Below, in pieces: positions 1 to 6,021 of a stretch of DNA of 8,806 bases. The DNA comes from CAYMRB01 sp964392615 (lineage in GTDB: Bacteria; Planctomycetota; UBA8108), in NCBI GenBank assembly GCA_964392615.1, contig CAYMRB010000420.1:1-8806 (forward strand), given 5' to 3'. The notes under the pieces are model-generated. The model was not told where the DNA came from, did no database searches, and was given only the letters and a program-made list of their open reading frames with translations. Both the position numbers and the translations under genes were made by a program. Positions within the stretch are counted from its first letter, which is position 1. The number at the start of each line of letters is the position of its first letter.

Positions 1-190
1 GGATCAAGCTGCCGTACTCACGCTCGAGCTCGGCGAGGCGCGGAAACGCGGCGGTGAGGGAAAGCCGCTTCGGATCGCCGCCGTAGATCCCGGTGACGAA
101 CGCATCGACCATCACGTCGGCCGCCGTCGGCCCGAGCCGGCGCGCCGAGCGCGGTGGGAGCGCGATCGGCGCGTGACAGCCGAGGCGCAC
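1..190 (-). pseudogene. protoporphyrinogen oxidase (HemG/HemY-type) fragment, N-terminus missing, runs off left edge
   Basis: The minus-strand frame is open from 217 to base 1. From about 142 downward it reads RRLGPTAADVMVDAFVTGIY, then GGDPKRLSL, AAFPRLAELE and EYGSLI. That succession is characteristic of the middle of FAD-dependent protoporphyrinogen IX oxidase, which makes protoporphyrin IX in haem synthesis. In the family this block lies well inside the protein, after a Rossmann FAD-binding N-terminus with a GxGxxG motif. Here an in-frame stop lies at 218-220, and the only plausible start upstream of the homology is GTG at 188-190, with no Shine-Dalgarno site before it. Residues before about 142 do not resemble the family. 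The regulator gene occupies the space where the N-terminal half should be. I read it as a decayed or truncated gene; a frameshift or an assembly join would look the same. The product class is fairly sure, the pseudogene status less so. Confidence 0.6.
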
Positions 191-209
191 GCCCGTCGAG
201 TCGGCGAGA

Positions 210-1385
210 TCATTCGCTCACGACGGCGGCTCCCCCGCCCTGCCCGTTGCGGTACGCGAGGGGCGACACGCCGACCTTGCGTCGAAATACCGTGCAGAAG
301 TAGTTGAACGAAGCGTACCCCATCTGGGACGCGATCTGGGCGATCGGCAGGGTCGTGTCGGCCAGCAGCGTCTTCGCTCGCTCCAACCGGATGCGCAGGA
401 TCTCCTGCTTCGGCGTACGGCCGAGCGCTGCAGCGAAGCGGAGCTCCAGCGTGCGACGCGAGACGCGGGCTCGATCGACGATGTCGCGTACCGTGATGCG
501 CTCGCACGCGTGCTCCCGGATGAACCGAACGGCGTCGGCGACCACCGGATCGTCGATCGCGAGAACATCGCTCGACTGCCGCTCGACGACCGCGCGCGGC
601 TCCATCCAGCGCGGACGCTTGTGGCGAGCTCCGCGCGCCATCATCCGGTCGAGCAGCGCCGCGGCTTCCCAACCGATGCGCTCGACGTTCAGGTCGATGC
701 TCGAGAGCGGCGGCATCGTCAGGAAACACAGCGTCTCGTCGTTATCCACGCCCAGCACGGCCACCTGCTCCGGCACCGCGATATCCGCGAGACGACACGC
801 GTCGAGCAGGCGCATGCCGCAGACGTCGTTCGCGGCCAGGACCGCGATCGGCTTCGGCAAGGTGCGGACCCAGTCCGCGAGCTGGTCGACGAGCCGGTCC
901 CAGCCGCCGCCGCGAGCGGGTCGCAGCGACGTCGTGATGCAGTCCTCGTACCCGAGTTCGGCCAGCCGCGCCGTGAACGCGCGTTGACGCCACTCGACCC
1001 AGCGCGCCCTCTCGATCGTGCAGAACGCGAAGCGTCGAAACCCGCGATCGACGAAGTGATCGACGGCCAGACGCGCCACCGCGTCCTCGTCCGGGTAGAC
1101 GAGCGGATAGCCGTGGTCCGCCACGTGTGAGTTCGTATCGACGGCGGGCAGCCCCGTCGCGCGAACGGCGTCGACCATCGGCTGGCCGTTCGAGCGAAAG
1201 ATGATCCCGTCGCCACGCCAACTGCGCAGCCAGCTCGGCTGGCGATCGAGCAGCGCGCGCTCCTCGACGTACATCGCCCAGCGCCCGTGCGCCCTCGTGT
1301 ACCGGCCGATGCCATCGAGCAACGCACGGCCGTACATCTTCGAGGTCTCTATGACCAACATGACTCGGCGCACTCGTCGGGACAT
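210..1385 (-). CDS. XylR-like transcriptional regulator (LacI-type sensor fused to AraC HTH)
   Basis: A 391-residue cytoplasmic DNA-binding regulator. Residues about 4-265 form a LacI/periplasmic-binding-protein-like sensor: an opening RRVMLVIETS strand, then ANDVCGMRLLDAC, VAVLGVDNDE and PPLSSIDLN, all typical of the XylR-like family. Residues about 277-385 form the two-helix-turn-helix AraC domain, ending with the family signature PIAQIASQMGYASFNYF followed by FRRKVGVSPLAYR. Family members of this shape bind a small sugar and usually activate nearby catabolic or surface genes; the ligand here is unknown. I chose ATG at 1383-1385 over the upstream ATG at 1416-1418 because an AGAGG Shine-Dalgarno site lies six bases before it and the extra 11 residues do not look like family sequence. 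It is transcribed divergently from the CotH-lectin gene, making that gene a likely target. The family is certain; the target and inducer are inference. Confidence 0.93.
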   Translation of the reverse strand: MSRRVRRVMLVIETSKMYGRALLDGIGRYTRAHGRWAMYVEERALLDRQPSWLRSWRGDGIIFRSNGQPMVDAVRATGLPAVDTNSHVADHGYPLVYPDEDAVARLAVDHFVDRGFRRFAFCTIERARWVEWRQRAFTARLAELGYEDCITTSLRPARGGGWDRLVDQLADWVRTLPKPIAVLAANDVCGMRLLDACRLADIAVPEQVAVLGVDNDETLCFLTMPPLSSIDLNVERIGWEAAALLDRMMARGARHKRPRWMEPRAVVERQSSDVLAIDDPVVADAVRFIREHACERITVRDIVDRARVSRRTLELRFAAALGRTPKQEILRIRLERAKTLLADTTLPIAQIASQMGYASFNYFCTVFRRKVGVSPLAYRNGQGGGAAVVSE

Positions 1386-1391
1386 CGCAAA

Positions 1392-1396
1392 CCTCT
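1392..1396 (-). promoter_or_regulatory. ribosome binding site of the XylR-like regulator
   Basis: On the minus strand this reads AGAGG, six bases before the ATG at 1383-1385. It decides the start: the in-frame ATG further upstream (1416-1418) has no comparable site. Confidence 0.6.
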
Positions 1397-1432
1397 GCGC
1401 AAAATCATAATGGAACAACGCAAGTTCGCATA

Positions 1433-1464
1433 GCGGCCAGCCGCGATACGCGTATCCTGGATAC
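1433..1464. promoter_or_regulatory. cluster of overlapping inverted repeats, candidate operator
   Basis: Three inverted repeats sit side by side in 32 bases. GCGGC-CA-GCCGC lies at 1433-1444. The perfect 12-base palindrome GATACGCGTATC lies at 1445-1456. GTATCC-T-GGATAC lies at 1452-1464 and shares its left arm with the palindrome. The result is three GATAC half-sites in alternating orientation. The location between a sugar-sensor regulator and its divergent neighbour suits an operator. There is no following T-run, so a terminator is unlikely. Binding by the regulator is inference. Confidence 0.45.
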
Positions 1465-1506
1465 TTATGGCGGCCTCTCTCCGCCGCATGGGAAATCGGA
1501 TAGGTC

Positions 1507-1511
1507 GGGAG
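1507..1511 (+). promoter_or_regulatory. ribosome binding site of the CotH-lectin gene
   Basis: GGGAG lies six bases before the ATG at 1518-1520. The upstream in-frame ATG at 1467 has no recognisable site, and the signal peptide is much more compact from 1518, so this site sets the preferred start. Confidence 0.6.
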
Positions 1512-1517
1512 TCTCGA

Positions 1518-4500
1518 ATGGGCGAACGGTTCACGGCTACCGCCGTGTGGATCATCGTCGCGCTGGGCGCGTGCTCGATAGTGTCAGCGCAGGACTTGGT
1601 CATCACGGAGTTTCTGTCCGTCAATCGCGGCGGCATCACCGACGCGGACGGCGACTCGTCCGATTGGATCGAGATTCAGAACCAAGGCGCCGCGACGATT
1701 GACGTCGACGGCACGTTCGTCACCGACGATCCGACCGACCTGCGCAAGTGGCGCCTGCCGGCCGTCGAGCTCAACCCGGGCGACTTCCTCCTCGTCTTCG
1801 CATCGGGGAAGGACCGCGCGGTGGCGGGCTCCGAGCTGCATACGAACTTCCGGCTCGACCCGGACGGTGAGTTCCTCGCGCTGGTCGCTCCGAACGGGCT
1901 CGAGATCCTCCACTCGTACGATCCGTTCCCGACGCAACGCCCCGATGTGTCCTACGGCCTGTCGCAGCGCGCCGGGCGTCTCGATCTCGTCCGCGCCGGC
2001 AGCGAGGCGATGCTCTGGGTCCCGGACGGCGATACGTTAGAACGCCGCTGGACGGCGGCGGACTACGACGACAATTGGTGGATCCCGGTCGACGTCGCGG
2101 TCGGCTTCGAGGCGGGCGAGCCGCCGCCTCCGCCGCTCGAGCTCGTCAACGTCGCGCCGTCCGGCTCCGCCGTGCAGTCGTCCACGGGATGGAGTGGCGA
2201 ACCGGCCCGCGCGATCGACGGCAACCGCAGCGGTCGATGGGGCGACGGCTCGATCACGCACACCGAGACCGGCGATGCCAGCCCCTGGTGGCAGCTATCC
2301 CTCGCCGAGGGTCATGTCGTCCGCACGATCGTGCTGTGGAACCGCACGGACTGCTGCTCCGGTCGCCTGTCGAACTTCCGCGTGCTGCTGCTCGGCCCCG
2401 ACGCGGAGGTCGTCTTCACCGAGGACTTCTACACGGACGGCGCCGGCTACCCGGACCCGAGCCTCGAGATTCCCGTCGACGACATCGAGGCGACCACCAT
2501 ACGCGTCGAAATCATCGGACCGAACGATACCGGCGACCTCTACGTCTCGTTGGCGGAGGTCGAGGTCTACGCTCTGGTCGAAGGCGAGCCGGGCGAGGCG
2601 AACGTCGCGTTCGGCAAGACGGCGCGCCAGTCGACGACGGCATTCGGCGGCTTCGCGTCGCGGGCTGTCGACGGCAACACGGACGGGGTCTACTCGAACA
2701 ACTCGATCACGCACACGCATCCGACCGACGCGGCGCCGTACTGGGAAGTGGACCTCGGCGCGAGCTACAACGTCGGCAGCGCGGTGCTGTGGAACCGCAC
2801 CGACGAGTGCTGCGCGCACCGGCTGTCGAACTTCCGCGTCTCCGTGCTCGACGAGGACGAGGCCGTCGTCTTCGCGTCGGATCACTTCACCGACGGGACA
2901 TTCCCGGACGCGCAGGACTACCAGATCATCTTCGCGCCCGGCACGCGCGGCCGTTTCGTGCAGGTCGAGAAGCTGGGCCCCGACGGAGAGGGCGAGAACG
3001 TCATCTCGCTCGCGGAGGTCGAGGTCTACGACGAGGATCTCGCCTTCCACCGGATCGTGCGGTCGGACATCGCTGACGTCATGCTCGACATCAGCGCGAC
3101 AGCGTACCTGCGCGTGCCGTTCGAGGTCGACGACCCGGCGCTCGTCGACGTGCTCTCTCTGAGGATGAAGTACGACGACGGCTTCATCGCATACCTCAAT
3201 GGCGTCGAGATCGCGCGTCGAAACGCGCCCGGAGGCGCGCAGTGGAACTCCGCGGCGACGCAGGAGCACCCCGACACCGCCGCGATTCAGTTCGAGACGA
3301 TCGACTTGAGCTCGCGGATCGATCTCCTCGCCCCCGGCGCCAACATCCTCGCGATTCACGGCCTCAACCTGGCGCCGGACGACGACGACTTCCTGCTGCT
3401 GCCCGAGCTCACCGCGTTCCTCTTCGTCGACCAGAGGGAGTCCTACTTCCTCGAGCCGACCCCGCGCGCGACGAACGACACCGAGGGCCTCGACGGCTTC
3501 GTCGCCGACACGACGTTCGATCACGATCGCGGCTTCTACGACGAGCCGTTCGACGTCGCGATCACGTCGGCGACCGAGGGCGCCGACATCATGTACACCC
3601 TCGATCGCTCGACGCCGACGGAGACCCGAGGAACGCTCTACACCGGACCCATCCGCATCGATGCGACGACCGTGCTGCGCGCCGCGGCGTTCAAGCCCGG
3701 CCTCGCGCCGACGAATGTCGATACGCAGACGTACGTGTTCCTCGACGACGTGATCGACTCCGGCGTCATGCGAACGAGCATCACGCGGGATCCCCGCTAC
3801 GCGCCGCAGATGCGCGCCTCGCTGACGGATCTGCCGACGATGTCGGTCGTCACGCAAGGCGGGATCGGCCAGGAAACGCTCGTGCCGATCTCGCTCGAGA
3901 TGATCCACCCGGACGGACGCGCGGGGTTCCAGGAGAACGCCGGCATCAAGTACTACGGTGGCGCGTTCACGAACTTCGCGAAGAAGAACTTCCGCATCTA
4001 CTTCCGCTCCGAGTACGGCGACACGAAGCTGCGCTATCCGCTCTTCGAGGACCAAGGCCGCGGCAACATCGCGCCGGTGGAGAAGTTCGATCAAATCGAG
4101 CTGCGCGGCGGCTCGCACGACATGTACCACCGCGGCTTCTACATGTCGAATCGGTTCACCGACGACACGATGCTCGACATGGGCACGCTGAACCCGCACG
4201 GGCAGTTCGTCCACCTCTACCTCAACGGCACGTACTGGGGTCAGTACCACCTGCGAGAGAGATGGAACGCCGACATGCACGCGCAGTACCTCGGCGGCGA
4301 GAAAGAGGACTACGAGGCGATCAACGGCAATTGGAACGTCGGCGGCTGGCCCGACCCGGGCGTGCCGTACGACGGCGATGGCTCGGCGTGGACGCGGATC
4401 AAGTCGCTGCGCGACGATTTCGAGGCGGTCACGCCGTACCTCGACGTCGTCAACTACGTCGACTTCATGCTGCTGTTCATGTACGGCAACTGTGAGGACG

Positions 4501-5990
4501 AGTACCGCTGCGTCGGACCGACCGTGCCGGGCACCGGCTTCAAGTTCTATCTGAACGACGCCGACGGCTTCACGCGCAGCGCCGGCAATCGCACGACGAT
4601 GCGCTTTCCGGGGCGCGAGGACGGCGACGGCCCCGGCAGCATCTTCAGCATGCTGTTGCGCGAGAACCACCCCGACTACCGCATCCTGCTCGCGGATCGC
4701 ATCCACAAGCACCTCGCGAACGACGGTGCGATGACGCCCGCGAAGATGCGCGAGCGGCTCCTCGAACGATGCGATCAGGTCGAGCGCGCGTTCATCGCCG
4801 AGTCCGCGCGCTGGGGCTACCGCACGCCCGATTCGTGGCAGGGCGCGAAGAACAGCTACGTCGGAGGAGTCATCCCGGGACGTACGAACACGGTGCTCGG
4901 CCAGTTCCGCTCGCGCGGGCTCACGCTCCCGACGAGCGCGCCGTCGTTCAACCAGCACGGCGGCGAGATCGCGCCCGGCTTCCTGCTGCGGATGAGCGCA
5001 GCGTCCGGAACGATCCGGTACACGGTCGACGGAACCGACCCGCGGCTTCCCGGCGGCGCGATCTCCGACTCGGCGGAGACCTACTCGGCGCCGCTCGTTC
5101 TCGACGCGACGACCGGCGTCGCGGCACGCGTGCGCACGTCGGCGGGCGCCTGGAGCGCGCTGACCGAAGCGGTGTTCTACACCGACATGCCGCTGCGCGT
5201 CACCGAGATCATGTACAACCCCGCGCCGCCGGAAGAAGGCAGCCCGTTCCGACGCCGGGAGTTCGAGTTCATCGAGCTACAGAACGTCGGCGCCGAGACT
5301 CTCGACCTGACCGGCGTTCGACTGACGGATGCCATCGAGTTCGACTTCACCGGCAGCGCGGTGACCGAGCTCGCGCCGGACGAGATCGTCGTGGTGGTCG
5401 AGGACCTCGAGGGTTTCGCGAACCGCTACGATATCGGCGCGGTCCTCGTCGCGGGTGCGTACTCCGGAGCGCTGAGCGACGGAGGCGAGCGCATCGACAT
5501 CCGTGGCGCGCTCGGCGAGCCCATCCTCGCGTTCGAATACGATGACGCATGGCATCCGCTGACCGACGGCGACGGGCGCTCTCTCGTCATCGTCGATCAG
5601 CGAGCCGACCGCGCGACATGGGGTGACGCCGAGAGCTGGCGGCCGAGCGATTTCCCGCTCGGATCGCCCGGCGTCGACGAGTCCAGCGGCGGCGAGGATC
5701 GCGGCTGGCAGAGACCATCGGACGCGAATCAGGACGGCAGGGTCGACGTGTCGGATGCCGTCGCGCTGCTGCGACACCTGTTCCTCGGCATGCCGGCGAC
5801 GCTGCCCTGCGGCGACGGAACCGTCGATGCTGCCGGCAATGTTGCGCTACTCGATGCGAACGGTAACGGCACCGCGAGCGTGTCGGATGCGGTGTACGTG
5901 TTGGCCTATTTGTTCCAAGGGGGCGCCGGGCCCAGCCTCGGTGGCGGCTGCGTGCCGATCGTCGATTGCCCCGATGCATGTGCGCCATAG
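1518..5990 (+). CDS. large secreted CotH-kinase-like protein with F-type-lectin, lamin-tail and dockerin-like domains
   Basis: A predicted exported protein of 1,490 residues. Signal peptide at 1-24, likely cleaved in VSA-QD. Lamin-tail domain about 26-150, opening DLVITEFLSVN. Lectin-like domains at 211-352 and 362-506. A sandwich domain ends at about 650 and includes YDDGFIAYLNGVEIARRN. Chitobiase-C-terminal-like domain about 664-741 (IMYTLDRSTPT). CotH-kinase-like domain about 755-1080, with candidate ATP-contact lysines 822-823 in NFAKKNFRIYF, YLNGTYWGQYHLRE at 901-914, and acidic residues near 994 and at 1014/1016 (NDADGF). Second chitobiase-like domain about 1141-1221 (IRYTVDGTDP). Second lamin-tail domain about 1225-1388. 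Dockerin-like Ca-binding loops start at 1402 and 1446; the second is DANGNG, with N for the usual D. CotH of Bacillus is a protein kinase; activity here is inference. A longer start at 1467 is possible. The gene is probably the first of an operon with the lectin gene at 6022. Confidence 0.92.
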   Translation: MGERFTATAVWIIVALGACSIVSAQDLVITEFLSVNRGGITDADGDSSDWIEIQNQGAATIDVDGTFVTDDPTDLRKWRLPAVELNPGDFLLVFASGKDRAVAGSELHTNFRLDPDGEFLALVAPNGLEILHSYDPFPTQRPDVSYGLSQRAGRLDLVRAGSEAMLWVPDGDTLERRWTAADYDDNWWIPVDVAVGFEAGEPPPPPLELVNVAPSGSAVQSSTGWSGEPARAIDGNRSGRWGDGSITHTETGDASPWWQLSLAEGHVVRTIVLWNRTDCCSGRLSNFRVLLLGPDAEVVFTEDFYTDGAGYPDPSLEIPVDDIEATTIRVEIIGPNDTGDLYVSLAEVEVYALVEGEPGEANVAFGKTARQSTTAFGGFASRAVDGNTDGVYSNNSITHTHPTDAAPYWEVDLGASYNVGSAVLWNRTDECCAHRLSNFRVSVLDEDEAVVFASDHFTDGTFPDAQDYQIIFAPGTRGRFVQVEKLGPDGEGENVISLAEVEVYDEDLAFHRIVRSDIADVMLDISATAYLRVPFEVDDPALVDVLSLRMKYDDGFIAYLNGVEIARRNAPGGAQWNSAATQEHPDTAAIQFETIDLSSRIDLLAPGANILAIHGLNLAPDDDDFLLLPELTAFLFVDQRESYFLEPTPRATNDTEGLDGFVADTTFDHDRGFYDEPFDVAITSATEGADIMYTLDRSTPTETRGTLYTGPIRIDATTVLRAAAFKPGLAPTNVDTQTYVFLDDVIDSGVMRTSITRDPRYAPQMRASLTDLPTMSVVTQGGIGQETLVPISLEMIHPDGRAGFQENAGIKYYGGAFTNFAKKNFRIYFRSEYGDTKLRYPLFEDQGRGNIAPVEKFDQIELRGGSHDMYHRGFYMSNRFTDDTMLDMGTLNPHGQFVHLYLNGTYWGQYHLRERWNADMHAQYLGGEKEDYEAINGNWNVGGWPDPGVPYDGDGSAWTRIKSLRDDFEAVTPYLDVVNYVDFMLLFMYGNCEDEYRCVGPTVPGTGFKFYLNDADGFTRSAGNRTTMRFPGREDGDGPGSIFSMLLRENHPDYRILLADRIHKHLANDGAMTPAKMRERLLERCDQVERAFIAESARWGYRTPDSWQGAKNSYVGGVIPGRTNTVLGQFRSRGLTLPTSAPSFNQHGGEIAPGFLLRMSAASGTIRYTVDGTDPRLPGGAISDSAETYSAPLVLDATTGVAARVRTSAGAWSALTEAVFYTDMPLRVTEIMYNPAPPEEGSPFRRREFEFIELQNVGAETLDLTGVRLTDAIEFDFTGSAVTELAPDEIVVVVEDLEGFANRYDIGAVLVAGAYSGALSDGGERIDIRGALGEPILAFEYDDAWHPLTDGDGRSLVIVDQRADRATWGDAESWRPSDFPLGSPGVDESSGGEDRGWQRPSDANQDGRVDVSDAVALLRHLFLGMPATLPCGDGTVDAAGNVALLDANGNGTASVSDAVYVLAYLFQGGAGPSLGGGCVPIVDCPDACAP
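2148..3037 (+). repeat. two tandem F-type-lectin-like (F5/8C) domains inside the CotH protein
   Basis: Residues 211-352 and 362-506 of the CotH protein are homologous units. Each opens NVA, then runs through AxDGN, SITHT, the pattern WWQ/YWE with a following hydrophobic strand, LWNRTD, a CC pair, RLSNFRV, and closes VSLAEVEVY or ISLAEVEVY. Unit 1 has H248, R276, D278, C279-C280 and R283, matching the fucolectin pattern R-x-D-x4-R. Unit 2 has H399, R427, D429, C431-C432 and R435, with one extra residue between D and CC. In eel fucolectin such a His, two Arg and a vicinal disulfide bind fucose. A proline-rich linker (PPPPP) precedes unit 1. Confidence 0.88.
5721..5903 (+). repeat. dockerin-like Ca-binding repeat pair at the C-terminus of the CotH protein
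   Basis: Two EF-hand-like loops start at residues 1402 (DANQDGRVDVSDAVALL) and 1446 (DANGNGTASVSDAVYVL), 44 residues apart. The first has a full D-x-N-x-D-G ligand set. The second has N at the third acidic position and probably binds calcium more weakly. A cysteine-containing tail (CVPIVDCPDACAP) follows. Such pairs are common at the ends of exported planctomycete proteins. No cohesin partner is seen in the window. Confidence 0.75.
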
Positions 5991-6000
5991 AGGCGCCTCT
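5989..6000. other. perfect 12-base palindrome overlapping the CotH gene stop codon
   Basis: AGAGGCGCCTCT is self-complementary and includes the last two bases of the TAG stop (5988-5990). GCGCC at 5982-5986 could also pair with the downstream GGCGC. No T-run follows, and the next gene starts 22 bases on, so a Rho-independent terminator is unlikely. It may be a small mRNA hairpin between the two genes or chance in GC-rich DNA. Confidence 0.3.
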
Positions 6001-6009
6001 CAGAGGACT

Positions 6010-6014
6010 GGAGG
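6010..6014 (+). promoter_or_regulatory. ribosome binding site of the multi-lectin gene
   Basis: A strong GGAGG site lies seven bases before the ATG at 6022-6024, within the 31-base gap after the CotH gene stop. It supports both the start and coupled expression with the upstream gene. Confidence 0.75.
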
Positions 6015-6021
6015 GTTGGAC

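Larger units (their letters stand above)
1386..1517. promoter_or_regulatory. divergent intergenic/promoter region
   Basis: This 132-base gap separates the start of the regulator (minus) from the start of the CotH-lectin gene (plus), so it should hold both promoters. It is locally AT-richer around 1401-1415. That stretch contains a -10-like CATAAT on plus (1406-1411) and an overlapping TATGAT on minus (1404-1409), but neither has a convincing -35 box at normal spacing. The inverted repeats at 1433-1464 are listed separately. The exact promoters are not resolved. Confidence 0.5.

Noticed and set aside
112..729. A 205-codon minus-strand frame overlapping the regulator's 3' end and the haem fragment
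   Set aside because: It is in another frame from both, Arg-rich with no motifs, and the AraC domain occupies the same DNA on the same strand.
304..1130. Two plus-strand open frames opposite the regulator
   Set aside because: The translations are Arg/Ser-rich shadows with no motif, while the opposite strand encodes an unmistakable XylR-like protein.
1404..1411. Overlapping -10-like hexamers (TATGAT on minus, CATAAT on plus)
   Set aside because: Neither has a convincing -35 box at proper spacing, so no specific promoter is called.
1467..1517. Upstream start at 1467 for the CotH gene
   Set aside because: There is no ribosome site, and it would add 17 charged residues before an otherwise compact signal peptide. 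The ATG at 1518 has a good site. It is not fully excluded.
1557..1575. Possible lipoprotein signal (LGAC) in the CotH protein
   Set aside because: Gly at -2 is unusual for a lipobox, and a standard signal peptidase I site (VSA-QD) follows five residues later.
2075..4495. Several plus-strand frames of 300-400 codons overlapping the CotH gene
   Set aside because: They are Arg-rich out-of-frame readings of the lectin and CotH domains, with no start sites or domains of their own.
2295..4958. An 887-codon open frame on the minus strand, antisense to the CotH gene
   Set aside because: The translation is Arg/Val/Glu-rich low-complexity shadow sequence with no recognisable domain. The plus strand carries clear conserved domains throughout. 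Such long antisense frames are common in GC-rich genes.
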